A DNA stretch of 64,000 bases. Source: Gordonia soli NBRC 108243. GTDB lineage: Bacteria; Actinomycetota; Actinomycetes; Mycobacteriales; Mycobacteriaceae. Positions 51,424-61,690 of this stretch are shown piece by piece. The translations under genes and the position numbers were made by a program. Location of the stretch: positions 62,001 to 126,000 of the forward strand of contig NZ_BANX01000014.1 of NCBI RefSeq assembly GCF_000334455.1, written 5' to 3'. The notes beneath the pieces were generated by a model. It saw only the letters and a program-made list of their open reading frames with translations. It searched no databases and had not been told where the DNA came from. Within the stretch, counting starts at the first letter, position 1, and the number at the start of each line of letters is the position of its first letter.

Positions 51424-52698
51424 TCAGGCGCGTTCACCCGCCCGATAGCGCACGAACGCCGGGATCGCGAGCGCTGCAACGACGGTCAGCACGATCACTC
51501 CGATCCCGCCGCCGGCCGTGGCGACCGCGGTACCTGCCGTCGCCGCCGCGGCACCGTGCGCGACATCGGCGATCCGTGGACCGCCGGCGACCACGACGAT
51601 GAACACACCCTGAAGTCGGCCACGCACCTCGTCGGTGGCGGCGGCTTGCAGCATGGTCTGCCGGAACGCGGCCGAGGCCATGTCGGCTGCACCGCCGACC
51701 ATCAGCGCGACCAGCACCACCGGCAGCATCGGGATCGCGGTGCCCGACGCGAAGAACAACGCGCCACCGGCCACCACGATCGACAGCCCCCAGATGAGGA
51801 TGCACACGATCACCGCGAGCCCCTGTCGCTGGACACGGACCACCCACCCGGAGAACACCCCGCCCAGGACCGCACCCAACGGGATCGCCGCGAACAGCAA
51901 CGCAAAGGCGATGCCACCACCTTCCGGCCCGCCGAAGTTCTCGTGGGCCATCTGCGGGAACAACGCCCGTGGCATGCCGAAGATCATCGCGATGAGGTCG
52001 ACCAGGAAGCTGGCCATCAGTACCTTGTGATGTCGCAGATAGACGAATCCGTCTATCACCGAACGCAATCCGGCAACCGGACGCGGCTGGTCCGGATCCC
52101 GGTCCGGCCGCAGACGGGGCAGCGCGATCACCGCCCACAGCGTCGCGAACAGGCAGACCGTGTCGACAAGGTAGAGCAACGAGTAACCGAGGACCGGGAT
52201 GAGCGCACCGCCCGCCAACGGCCCGGCGATCGCGCCGGCCTGCATCACCGTCATGTTGAGCGAGTTCGCGGCCGGCAGCTCGGTCAGCGGTAACAGCCGA
52301 GGGAGGACGGCGGTGCGAGTCGGCTGGTTGACCGCGAAGAAGGCCTGCTGAGCGGAGAACAACCCCAGCAGGAGCCAGACGTTCCCGACACCGAGCGCCG
52401 ACTGCAACCAGAACGCAGCACTGCACAGGATCAGCCCGACGGTGGTGATGATCAGGATCACCCTGCGGTCGAAGACGTCGGCGAGCGCGCCGCCCCAGAG
52501 CCCGAAGATGACCAGCGGGACCAATCCGAAGATGCCGGTGAGGCCGACATAGGCCGAGCTGCCGGTGATCTGGTAGATCTGCGCGGGCACCGCCACCACC
52601 GTCAGCTGCGCGCCGATCACCGTGACGATGTTGGCGATCCACAGTCGGCGGAAGTAGACGTTGCGTAGCGGAGTGGTGTCGGCGAGCAGCCTCGCCAT
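51424..52698 (-). CDS. MFS transporter, EntS/MFS_3-like
   Basis: A 424-aa major facilitator of the MFS_3 type with 12 predicted helices. The start reads MARLLADTTPLRNVYFRRLWIANIVTVIGAQLTVVAVPAQIYQITGSSAYVG. Motif A appears as GGALADVFDRRVILI. Export of a siderophore-like or drug substrate is possible. Its ATG overlaps the pdxH stop by one base (TGATG), so the two are coupled. The C terminus is adjacent to the palindromic elements. Confidence 0.88.
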   Translation of the reverse strand: MARLLADTTPLRNVYFRRLWIANIVTVIGAQLTVVAVPAQIYQITGSSAYVGLTGIFGLVPLVIFGLWGGALADVFDRRVILIITTVGLILCSAAFWLQSALGVGNVWLLLGLFSAQQAFFAVNQPTRTAVLPRLLPLTELPAANSLNMTVMQAGAIAGPLAGGALIPVLGYSLLYLVDTVCLFATLWAVIALPRLRPDRDPDQPRPVAGLRSVIDGFVYLRHHKVLMASFLVDLIAMIFGMPRALFPQMAHENFGGPEGGGIAFALLFAAIPLGAVLGGVFSGWVVRVQRQGLAVIVCILIWGLSIVVAGGALFFASGTAIPMLPVVLVALMVGGAADMASAAFRQTMLQAAATDEVRGRLQGVFIVVVAGGPRIADVAHGAAAATAGTAVATAGGGIGVIVLTVVAALAIPAFVRYRAGERA

Positions 52699-53423
52699 CA
52701 GGGCTGGAGTCTTTCCGCCTGCCAGCCGTCGGTACCCAGGGTGAGCCGCGCACGGTTGTGCAGTCGGTTCGCACGGCCCTGCCAGAACTCGACGACGGTC
52801 GGGGCCAGACGGTAACCACCCCAGCGAGGGGGCAGCGGGACTGCGGTGTCGCTGTCCGGCCCACCCAGCTCGTCGGCGACGGCGGCAGCTTTCGTCTCGA
52901 GGTCGATGCGGCTGTCGATCGGTTGCGACTGTTCGGATGCCAACGCCGACAGCTGCGAACCCCGCGGTCGGCGAACCCAGTACGCGAGGGACTCCTCGAC
53001 GGGAACCGGGGTCACGGCGCCACGGAAATGGACCTGTCGCTCCAGGCCGATCCACGGAAATGTCACCGCGGCATGAGGATTGGCTGCGAGATGACGTCCC
53101 TTGTCGGAGTCGTAGCCGGTGAAGAAGACGATGCCGGACTCGTCGGCGCCCTTGCACAGCACCGTGCGTGTGGACGGATGACCGTTCTCGTCGACAGTCG
53201 CCACGACCATGGCATTCGGTTCGGCGATCCGTGCATCGACCGCCTCACCCAGCCACACCCGGAACAGCTCGAGCCACGGAGGATCGCCACGCAGCCAGCT
53301 GGGGTCCAGGTTCTCGCGGATACCGTCGGCACCCGCCGCGCGATCGCCTTCGCCGATGTTCGGCGGGATTCCGCCGCCGTATCCGACCCGCATGTCGGGG
53401 AGGTCTACCGGTTGATCCACCAC
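52698..53423 (-). CDS. pdxH: Pyridoxamine 5'-phosphate oxidase
   Basis: A 241-aa FMN-dependent PNP/PMP oxidase producing pyridoxal phosphate. Motifs are NAMVVATVDENGHPSTRTVLCKGADESGIVFFTGYDSDKG, FPWIGLERQVHFRG, YWVRRPRGSQLSALASEQS and the C-terminal RWGGYRLAPTVVEFWQGRANRLHNR. The start is one of two tandem GTGs (53423 or 53420). It diverges from citrate synthase II and is translationally coupled to the MFS gene. Confidence 0.95.
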   Translation of the reverse strand: MVDQPVDLPDMRVGYGGGIPPNIGEGDRAAGADGIRENLDPSWLRGDPPWLELFRVWLGEAVDARIAEPNAMVVATVDENGHPSTRTVLCKGADESGIVFFTGYDSDKGRHLAANPHAAVTFPWIGLERQVHFRGAVTPVPVEESLAYWVRRPRGSQLSALASEQSQPIDSRIDLETKAAAVADELGGPDSDTAVPLPPRWGGYRLAPTVVEFWQGRANRLHNRARLTLGTDGWQAERLQP

Positions 53424-53576
53424 TCTGAGAGAGGCTACTCCCGCCGCTGGTTACTCCCCGGTATGCCACCGGTGGTGACCTGGCCTACAGTGCATCTGTG
53501 CTCCCCATGCGGGGTGTCCGACCCTCTGCCCCGGGTCGATCAACACGCCGCAGTGTCGACGATGAGGTGGTGCCCG

Positions 53577-54704
53577 ATGGCTGGCAACGTTCCCGACGAT
53601 TTCGTTCCTGGTCTGGAGGGCGTGGTCGCCTTCACGACCGACATCGCCGAACCGGACAAGAACGGCGGCAACCTGCGATATCGCGGTGTCGACATCGAGG
53701 ACCTGGTCGAGAACCACGTCACCTTCTCCGACGTCTGGGCGCTGCTCGTGGACGGCCAGTTCGGCAACGGGCTCCCGCCCGCGGAACCGTTCCCCCTCCC
53801 CATCCACACCGGTGACGTGCGTGTCGATGTGCAGGCGGCGCTGGCCATGCTCGCACCGATCTGGGGCTATCAGCCCCTGCTGGACATCGACGATGCGACC
53901 GCACGCGACAACCTCGCCCGTGCGTCGGTGATGGCGTTGTCGTACGTCGCGCAGTCCGCACGCGGCATCCATCAGCCTGCGGTGCCGCAGCACGTCATCG
54001 ACGAGTGCGAGACCGTCACCGCGCGGTTCATGACGCGATGGAAAGGCGATCCCGACCCGCGCCACATCCGCGCCATCGACGCGTACTGGGTCAGTGCGGC
54101 CGAGCACGGACTCAATGCCTCCACGTTCACCGCGCGGGTCATCGCCTCCACCGGCGCCGACGTCGCGGCCGCGCTGTCGGGTGCGATCGGTGCCATGTCG
54201 GGACCGCTGCACGGCGGGGCGCCCGCGCGCGTACTCCCGATGATCGCCGAGGTGGAGAAGTCCGGCGATGCCCGTGCCCTGGTCAAGGGAATCCTCGACC
54301 GCAAGGAGAAGCTGATGGGCTTCGGCCACCGGGTGTACCGGGCCGAGGACCCGCGCGCCCGCGTGCTGCGGCGCACCGCCCGCGAGCTCGACGTGCCGCG
54401 GTACGAGGTGGCGGCGGCCCTCGAGCAGGCTGCGCTGACCGAGCTCCGGGAGCGTCGGCCCGATCGTGCGATCGAGACCAACGTCGAGTTCTGGGCGGCG
54501 GTCATCCTCGACTTCGCCGAGGTGCCGACGCACATGATGCCTGCGATGTTCACCTGCGGCCGTACCGCGGGATGGTGCGCCCACATCCTCGAGCAGAAGC
54601 GGTTGGGCAAGCTCGTCCGGCCTGCCGCGATCTACACCGGCCCGGGTCCCCGACGCCCCGAGGACGTCGCCGGCTGGGACGAAGTGGTGCCGCCCGGGTT
54701 GTGA
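53577..54704 (+). CDS. citA: Citrate synthase II (CitA-like)
   Basis: A 375-aa citrate-synthase-family enzyme without the N-terminal beta domain of GltA. His residues are present in MSGPLHGGAPARVLPM and MGFGHRVYRAEDPRA. The catalytic Asp position of GltA (NVDFYTG) is Glu here (NVEFWAAVILDF), so the reaction or rate may differ. In M. tuberculosis the homolog is citA. The ATG at 53577 has GAGGTGG upstream. It may act as citrate or methylcitrate synthase; no prpD/prpB lies nearby. Confidence 0.9.
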   Translation: MAGNVPDDFVPGLEGVVAFTTDIAEPDKNGGNLRYRGVDIEDLVENHVTFSDVWALLVDGQFGNGLPPAEPFPLPIHTGDVRVDVQAALAMLAPIWGYQPLLDIDDATARDNLARASVMALSYVAQSARGIHQPAVPQHVIDECETVTARFMTRWKGDPDPRHIRAIDAYWVSAAEHGLNASTFTARVIASTGADVAAALSGAIGAMSGPLHGGAPARVLPMIAEVEKSGDARALVKGILDRKEKLMGFGHRVYRAEDPRARVLRRTARELDVPRYEVAAALEQAALTELRERRPDRAIETNVEFWAAVILDFAEVPTHMMPAMFTCGRTAGWCAHILEQKRLGKLVRPAAIYTGPGPRRPEDVAGWDEVVPPGL

Positions 54705-54731
54705 CCCGATGTGGCAGGTCGCGAGCTTCTG

Positions 54732-56363
54732 CTACCCGACGTCCCGTCGGTCGAACGCCGCGCGACCCACGGCGATCAGCCCGACCGCGACCACGAGCAT
54801 GACGATCAGCGGCGTCCCCCGCACCGGTTCCAGTGGGACCGTCGGCGTGTGGGTGAACGGCGAGATGTCTCGAACCCATTGCGGCAGCTGGAACATCCCG
54901 GCCAGAGGCCCGAGCAACAACGCACCGAGCACCACCAGCCAGCCGGCGGGAGCCGACCTCGGGGCGAGTCCGTAGAGCAGCATCGCCGACCCCACGATCA
55001 CCGTCGCCGCGGGGAGTTGCACCGCGGTGGCCCGAGCCGCATCGGCGAAGGCCGATCCGGCATCACCGCCCGCAGCAGCAGTCCCGACACCCAAACCGAG
55101 TGTGGTGGCGACCAGGATGGCGACCACGCCGCCGACCGCCACCGCGACGTGGGCGAGGTAGAGCCGACTTCGCGAGGTCGGTGTCGCCAACAACACCTCC
55201 ACCCGTCCCGCCGACTCCTCCGATCGGAGTCGGGAGATGACCGCGACCGACCACGCGCTGGCCGCGACGGCGAGAAACGCGCTCATCGTCGACGTGAACA
55301 ACGCGCCCAGAGATGCGGACACCCCAGCGGCGCCGACGACGTCGGCGAACAACTGATTGCCCTCGGCCAGTTCGTCGACGGACGGTGCGATGGCGCCGAC
55401 CACGAGGGCGTACACCGCGATGGCAACCGTCCAGGCCACAGCCTGCGACCCGAGCAGCCGCACGGCCACCGCCCCGACGTCGGCGAGACGGGTCGTCGAT
55501 GCGGGGCCTGGCCGGGGTGCGAGCAGACCGGCCCCCAGATCCCGACGCTCGGCCACCACACCTGCCAGCCCGACCGCCAGCACGAACACCAGGATCGACG
55601 CACCAGCCCACCACAGGTCGTCCGCACCGAACGGATCGATCAGCTCGGCCCATCCCACCGGGCTCAGCCAGCGCAGCCATCCCCATCCGTCGACGATGTC
55701 GGCGGCCCCGCGCAGCACGTAGCCGCCGAGCACCATCGCCGTCGCGGTCAGGTTGGCCAGATGGGCGGTGGTCGCGACCTGCGCGGCCACCAGCGCGACC
55801 CCGGCGGCGGCCATCCCGGTGGTCGCGTATTGGGCGAAGACGCAGACGACGTCGATCGCCCCGGCCCCGAGCGGGATCAGCATGAGCGACATCGCCAGAC
55901 CCACGACGACGCAGTAGACGACCGCGACGATGGTCGCCGTGGCGATCGGCGCGAGTCGGCCCGTCGCGCCGGCCCGCACCATCTCCACGCGGCCCTGCTC
56001 CTCGTCGCGCCGCGTGTGCCTGGTGACCGCCAGGGCGACACACACGGCGAAAGCCGCGATCATGAACAGCCCCGCCCGCCACACGGTGATCGCCGCGGTC
56101 GATTCGACCGACTGCAGCGGACCGAGCAGGAAACGGAACGCCGCATTCGCTCCCGGCCCCTGCTGCAGCGCGACGCGGTCGGCGGCCTCGGGATACATGC
56201 TGACGATCGAGCCGGCGGTCGCGGCGTTGATCATCAGGAACAACAGGACCGTCGTCGGCGCGATCACGCGTTCGGCCCGTGACGCCGGACCCAGCAGCAC
56301 TCGGGTGCCGGCGAATCTCGAAGTGCGTATCGGCAATTCGGTGCACGATACGGCGACGCTCAT
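54732..56363 (-). CDS. ABC-2 type exporter permease, polyketide-antibiotic type
   Basis: A 543-aa permease with about 12 membrane helices in two similar halves. Each half has the segment EEQGRVEMVRAGATGR or EESAGRVEVLLATPTSRSRLY, the coupling motif of TniB/antibiotic-export permeases. It is coupled to the ATPase gene by ATGA. The family exports antibiotics or lipids; the substrate is unknown. Confidence 0.85.
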   Translation of the reverse strand: MSVAVSCTELPIRTSRFAGTRVLLGPASRAERVIAPTTVLLFLMINAATAGSIVSMYPEAADRVALQQGPGANAAFRFLLGPLQSVESTAAITVWRAGLFMIAAFAVCVALAVTRHTRRDEEQGRVEMVRAGATGRLAPIATATIVAVVYCVVVGLAMSLMLIPLGAGAIDVVCVFAQYATTGMAAAGVALVAAQVATTAHLANLTATAMVLGGYVLRGAADIVDGWGWLRWLSPVGWAELIDPFGADDLWWAGASILVFVLAVGLAGVVAERRDLGAGLLAPRPGPASTTRLADVGAVAVRLLGSQAVAWTVAIAVYALVVGAIAPSVDELAEGNQLFADVVGAAGVSASLGALFTSTMSAFLAVAASAWSVAVISRLRSEESAGRVEVLLATPTSRSRLYLAHVAVAVGGVVAILVATTLGLGVGTAAAGGDAGSAFADAARATAVQLPAATVIVGSAMLLYGLAPRSAPAGWLVVLGALLLGPLAGMFQLPQWVRDISPFTHTPTVPLEPVRGTPLIVMLVVAVGLIAVGRAAFDRRDVG

Positions 56364-57367
56364 GCCGCGCCGCCCTCGTTGGCGGCACCGTGCACGCCGG
56401 AACCGTCGTGAGCTCCATCGTTGTCACCGTGTCCATCGTTCTCACCGTCGCCATAGGCGTGTAGGAACAGTTCCTCGAGGCTGGGCGGTTCGATGGTGAG
56501 GCGCCGGACGTCGAGACCGGCGAGAATGCGCGTCACCTCGCCCAATCCGGTGTCGTCGACGGTGAAGGTGACCGACTCCCCCTGCACCGCGAGATCGTGG
56601 ACGGCGATGGGGGTGGCGAGCGCCGAGGTGTCACCGACCACGGTCGCATTCACCCGTGATCGCCGCAGGTGTCGGAGCTCGGTGAGTGTGCCCGACTGCA
56701 CGGTGCGGCCGGCCCGGATGATCGTGACCGTCTCGCAGAGCTGCTCGACGTCGGCGAGGATGTGGCTCGACATCAGGATCGCCGACCCGGCCGCAGCGCG
56801 CTCCCGCACGCATTCCGCGAACTGATGGTTCATCAGCGGATCGAGACCCGACGTCGGCTCGTCGAGGATCAGCAGGTCCGTGTCGGCGCACAGGGCGGCG
56901 ATCAGCGCGACCTTCTGTCGATTGCCCTTGGAGTACGTGCTCGCCCGTTTGGTCGGGTCCAACTCGAACCGTTCGACGAGTTCGGCACGTCGGGGTGCCG
57001 CCGCTGCCCGCACCCCGCGCAGCGACAGCAGCAGGTCGATGCACTCACCGCCGCTCAACGACGGCCACAGCGTGACATCGCCCGGTACGTAGGCCAGGCG
57101 GCGGTGGATGGACACGGCGTCGGCGCGCGGCTCGGCACCGAACACCCGCACTTCCCCGGAGTCGTAGCGGTACATACCCAGCAGCACGCGGATGGTCGTC
57201 GACTTGCCTGCGCCGTTGGGACCGAGGAACCCGGCGACCTCCCCTGCCCCCACCCGGAGGTCGAGCCCGTCGAGCGCTGCGAACCGCCCGAACCTCTTGT
57301 GCAGATCGCGAACCTCGATCACCGGCGCGGCTCGCCCCTGGTCCTCGATCGCGGCGTGCTCGCTCAT
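56360..57367 (-). CDS. ABC exporter ATP-binding protein
   Basis: A 335-aa ATPase of the DrrA/NatA class. Walker A is GPNGAGKST, the Q-loop is YVPGDV, the signature is degenerate as YSKGNRQKVALIAAL, Walker B is LLILDEPTSGLD, and the H-loop is SSHI. A C-terminal tail rich in Gly, Asp, Asn and His (GDGENDGHGDNDGAHDG, about 305-330) is unusual and might bind metal. The ATG overlaps the TetR stop (ATGA). Confidence 0.92.
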   Translation of the reverse strand: MSEHAAIEDQGRAAPVIEVRDLHKRFGRFAALDGLDLRVGAGEVAGFLGPNGAGKSTTIRVLLGMYRYDSGEVRVFGAEPRADAVSIHRRLAYVPGDVTLWPSLSGGECIDLLLSLRGVRAAAAPRRAELVERFELDPTKRASTYSKGNRQKVALIAALCADTDLLILDEPTSGLDPLMNHQFAECVRERAAAGSAILMSSHILADVEQLCETVTIIRAGRTVQSGTLTELRHLRRSRVNATVVGDTSALATPIAVHDLAVQGESVTFTVDDTGLGEVTRILAGLDVRRLTIEPPSLEELFLHAYGDGENDGHGDNDGAHDGSGVHGAANEGGAA

Positions 57368-58032
57368 CGTCGATCCTCTTGATAGGACACCACCGCGTCG
57401 AGCAGTGTCGGGTCGGTCATGATCCCGTGGACCGCCATCTCGGTCGCGGGGACGACGACGCGGTCGACATAGGCGCGCAGGATGGCGCCGACGTCGGACC
57501 AGTCGTCGGGCGGATGCATCGTGATGTCGACGAGCAAGGTGCCCATCGAGTAGGAGACGAGATACCGGGCGCGGGCGGCCTCGTCGAGGGATGGTCGGAT
57601 CGCCCCGGATGCGACACCGTCGCGGACCGTCTTCTCGACATCGACTGCGAGATGGTCGAGGAGGTCGCGGGCCATCTGGCCACCCGCCTGGACGCTGCGG
57701 ATCAGATACACGATGCGTGGGCCGTCCTCCTCGAGAACGTCCATCCGGCCCATCAATGCGCCGAGCACCGACCCGTTGGGGTCGGACGCGAGCTTGGCCG
57801 CATTCGCTTGTCGGGTGAGCGCCAGCACATGGTCGTCGCACTCTGCCCGCAGCGCTTCCTTGCTGCCGAAATGGTGGATGACCAGCCCCGGGCTCACTCC
57901 CGCCGCCTCCGCGATGGTCCGCACCGTGGCGCCGAAGCCCTCGCGAGCGAACACCTCGACGGCCACATCCCGAACCCGCGCACGCGTCGACCGATCGTCG
58001 GGCGGAGTGGATCGATCGTCGACTGAACGCAT
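57364..58032 (-). CDS. TetR-family regulator of the ABC exporter
   Basis: A 222-aa TetR protein with HTH RARVRDVAVEVFAREGFGATVRTIAEAAGVSPGLVIHHFGSKEALRAECDD and a C-terminal domain of the TetR_C type. The ATG at 58032 lies where transcription should begin, so it is probably leaderless; a TTG/ATG extension to 58041 is possible. It is the first gene of the regulator-ATPase-permease operon and probably represses it. Confidence 0.9.
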   Translation of the reverse strand: MRSVDDRSTPPDDRSTRARVRDVAVEVFAREGFGATVRTIAEAAGVSPGLVIHHFGSKEALRAECDDHVLALTRQANAAKLASDPNGSVLGALMGRMDVLEEDGPRIVYLIRSVQAGGQMARDLLDHLAVDVEKTVRDGVASGAIRPSLDEAARARYLVSYSMGTLLVDITMHPPDDWSDVGAILRAYVDRVVVPATEMAVHGIMTDPTLLDAVVSYQEDRR

Positions 58033-58039
58033 ATACAAC

Positions 58040-58069
58040 ATATTAAACGCGCGTTCAGCGCTGAGTCAA
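58040..58069 (-). promoter_or_regulatory. Promoter with operator in the spacer
   Basis: On the minus strand TTGACT (complement of 58064-58069), an 18-base spacer and TAATAT (complement of 58040-58045) form a promoter. The palindrome AACGCGCGTT (58046-58055) sits entirely inside the spacer next to the -10. Binding there would block RNA polymerase. Confidence 0.75.
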
Positions 58070-58083
58070 CGAGTCGCCCACTC

Positions 58084-58182
58084 CGTCGACCGTGCGCGCT
58101 GATTCGTCGACCGTGCGCTCCGATTCGTCGACCGTGCGCTCCGATTCGTTGATCGTGCGCTCCAGATCATCGACCGTGCATC
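58084..58182. repeat. 21-bp minisatellite, left copy
   Basis: About four degenerate tandem units of GATTCGTCGACCGTGCGCTC plus one base. The same 21-bp family occurs in inverted orientation at 59170-59261, on the other side of the DUF559 gene. Confidence 0.8.
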
Positions 58183-58194
58183 TACCCCGACAGT

Positions 58195-59013
58195 TCAGTA
58201 GCCGCCGCGAGACTTCAGGGCCTTGTCGATCTCGACCACCACTCCGAAGGGGTTCTGCCGCAGTCGGGATCCCCGGACACGGATCATCAGCCAACCGAGA
58301 TCGAACAACGCCTGGTCACGTTGCGAGTCGGCCGATTGCTGCGATGGCGACGAATGGAACTCCTCGCCGTCGTACTCGATCCCGATCTTCAGCGCTTCGT
58401 ATCCGAGGTCGATGCGCGCGAACACCACACCTCGCCGATCCCGTACCTCGATCTGAAGGTCGGGCGTCGGGAGATCGGCTGTGAACATGAGGTAGCGGAC
58501 CCAGCTCTCCGGCGGAGACTCCGACCGCGCATCCACGAGTCGCGCGAGGTCGCGAGCTTGGCGGACGTACCGAACCCGACGCTGATCATCTGCGTAATCG
58601 GCCAGCTCTCTCGGATCGATCGGAGTGGCCCGGGCCAGCATGTCGACGTACCCGAGCGCACGCCACGGCGGACGAACTCGCAAGAGATCGAAGGCCGTAC
58701 GCACGGGAGACGTCACCCGGATTCCGTCGACGACCACCACATCGGAAGCGGCGAGATCGAGGCGACGCGCGCTTGTGCTGACCGCAGCGCGCCCGGAACC
58801 AGTAGGTCCGCGGATCAACTCGACGTCGAAGTCTGCGTCATACCAGGCGGTTCCATGCACGATGCTCGCGGCGGTTCCGCCGACGACTGGTTCGCCCTGA
58901 GCAGCGCCGACCACAGCGATTATGCGTTCCCGAGCCGTGAGCAGCCGAGAGCGCGCGATCGAGTGGACTCCACGGAGACCGCGGAACGCCGCGTCGAAAT
59001 CCGACGTCGCCAT
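58195..59013 (-). CDS. AbiEi-like/DUF559 domain protein
   Basis: A 272-aa protein. The N-terminal part (about 1-150) resembles AbiEi-antitoxin-like domains of actinobacteria (LRGVHSIARSRLLTARERIIAVVGAAQGEPVVGGTAASIVHG, then VVVDGIRVTSPVRTAFDLLR). The C-terminal part (about 185-272) is a DUF559/Vsr-like endonuclease fold with ARIDLGYEALKIGIEYDGEEFH and RDQALFDLGWLMIRVRG. Catalytic acidic residues (IEYDGEEFH) are present. I chose the ATG at 59013 because GGAG lies seven bases upstream; longer starts (59064, 59109) exist. Function is not established. Confidence 0.8.
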   Translation of the reverse strand: MATSDFDAAFRGLRGVHSIARSRLLTARERIIAVVGAAQGEPVVGGTAASIVHGTAWYDADFDVELIRGPTGSGRAAVSTSARRLDLAASDVVVVDGIRVTSPVRTAFDLLRVRPPWRALGYVDMLARATPIDPRELADYADDQRRVRYVRQARDLARLVDARSESPPESWVRYLMFTADLPTPDLQIEVRDRRGVVFARIDLGYEALKIGIEYDGEEFHSSPSQQSADSQRDQALFDLGWLMIRVRGSRLRQNPFGVVVEIDKALKSRGGY

Positions 59014-59169
59014 CTGCGACTCCAACTTCTCGCGCCGACGCACGATACTCACGTCGGTGCTCATGGACTCGACCACTGTCATGCGATTGTTGACGTCGAG
59101 TCGGAACATCTGGTTCCCGCCCGCACACGAAACTTGGCCGCGCTCGACGGACCACGACAGCCAGTCGAG

Positions 59170-59261
59170 GACGCACGACGCACGATCGACGAGTTCGAGC
59201 GCACGATCGACGACCTCGAGCGCACGATCAACGCACTCGAGCGCACGATCGACGAGCAGGC
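59170..59261. repeat. 21-bp minisatellite, right copy in inverse orientation
   Basis: About four units of GAGCGCACGATCGACGAGTTC, the reverse complement of the left array's unit. It lies upstream of the DUF559 gene and just before serC. Confidence 0.8.
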
Positions 59262-59307
59262 CGCGCATCCAGGCCCGACGCCCGGGTGGCGGACGCCACA
59301 TCCCTAG

Positions 59308-60462
<1,155 letters not shown>

Positions 60463-60685
60463 GCGCTGCCCTCCTGATCCTTCACCGCGGGTGCGAGATC
60501 CGCGGGTCCCTCCACACTCGGTAGCCTGGAGCACAGCGGTCACATACGCCACTGTGTTCCCCTGGGAACCGTGCGTCACAGCCTTGTTGAACTGCGGTTT
60601 TGCCGCGTGTCCAACCGGGCGGCGGCGCGTCGAGGAAGTACTGTGACCCCAATGCCCGCACTCGTGGTCGGAGGAGGAGGAGCAG

Positions 60686-61681
60686 ATGCGTGAACTTCGC
60701 GTGGTCGGTGTAGAGGCCGACGGCAGCCATGTCATCTGCCAGGACCCGCAGTCCGGCGACAAGTTCCGCGTCGCGGCCGACGAGCGATTGCGTGCGGCTG
60801 CCCGGGGCGACATCTCCCGTCTGGGACAGATCGAGATCGAGATGGAGAGTTCATTGCGCCCCCGCGAGATCCAGGCCCGAATCCGTGCCGGCGCCAGTGT
60901 GGCCGAGGTGGCCGCGCTCGCCGGTGTCCCGGTCGAGAAGATCGAACGTTTCGCGCATCCGGTGCTTCTCGAGCGAACCCGCGCGACCGAACTCGCGTCT
61001 CTGTCACATCCGATCCGCGAGGACGGACCGGCCGTCGCGACGCTGGGTGAGGTGGTCACCGAAGCCCTCACCCTGCGCGGCAACAGCCCGCAGGACGCGG
61101 AATGGGACGCCTGGAAGGGCGAGGACGGCTTCTGGGTCGTCCAGATCAGCTGGCTCGTCGGACGCAGCGACAACCATGCGCACTGGCGCTTCCACCCTGG
61201 CGCACACGGCGGTACCGCCGACCCGCTCGACGATCTCGCCGACGAGCTGACCCACCCCGAGGCCATCACACCGCATCGTCGACTCACCCCGGTCGCCGCT
61301 CCCCCGGAACTCGCCGTGCACGTGGAGACCGTCGACGACCACGACGAGGTGACCGTCGACGCGGACTCGCTGATCGGCGCGCAGCGCGCACGACATCTGC
61401 CGCCGCAGTCCGACGAATTCGGTACCGTCGCGATCGATTTCGGCTCGCCGACCGTCGACGATTCCGCTGAGCAGGAGGTGTTCGAGACGCCCGCTCACCC
61501 GGTCCCCGACACGCGCCCGACCGTGGAGCACGCTCAGCCGGAACCGGCGGCCTCGGCCGACGCCGACACGTCTCCCGCCGAATCGCAGCCGGCCAAGAAC
61601 CGTCGTCGCAAGTCCCGCAAGCCGGCCGTGCCGGCGTGGGAAGACGTGCTGCTGGGTGTCCGCAGCAACGGGAACAGCTGA
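60686..61681 (+). CDS. sepH: Septation protein SepH
   Basis: A 331-aa protein with the SepH (DUF3071) N-terminal domain: MRELRVVGVEADGSHVICQDPQSGDKFRVAADERLRAAARGD, then the HTH-like SLRPREIQARIRAGASVAEVAALAGVPVEKIERFAHPVLLER and a WKGEDGFWVVQISWLVGR segment. The C-terminal half is disordered and acidic, ending KNRRRKSRKPAVPAWEDVLLGVRSNG. SepH binds FtsZ and promotes ring assembly in actinobacteria. A repeated GGAGGAGGAGGAG precedes the ATG. Confidence 0.93.
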   Translation: MRELRVVGVEADGSHVICQDPQSGDKFRVAADERLRAAARGDISRLGQIEIEMESSLRPREIQARIRAGASVAEVAALAGVPVEKIERFAHPVLLERTRATELASLSHPIREDGPAVATLGEVVTEALTLRGNSPQDAEWDAWKGEDGFWVVQISWLVGRSDNHAHWRFHPGAHGGTADPLDDLADELTHPEAITPHRRLTPVAAPPELAVHVETVDDHDEVTVDADSLIGAQRARHLPPQSDEFGTVAIDFGSPTVDDSAEQEVFETPAHPVPDTRPTVEHAQPEPAASADADTSPAESQPAKNRRRKSRKPAVPAWEDVLLGVRSNGNS

Positions 61682-61690
61682 GTCCACTCG

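Noticed and set aside
60485..60508. GC-rich stem after serC as a firm terminator
   Set aside because: The arms are only six bases and self-complementary; it is mentioned under serC but is too weak for a separate call.
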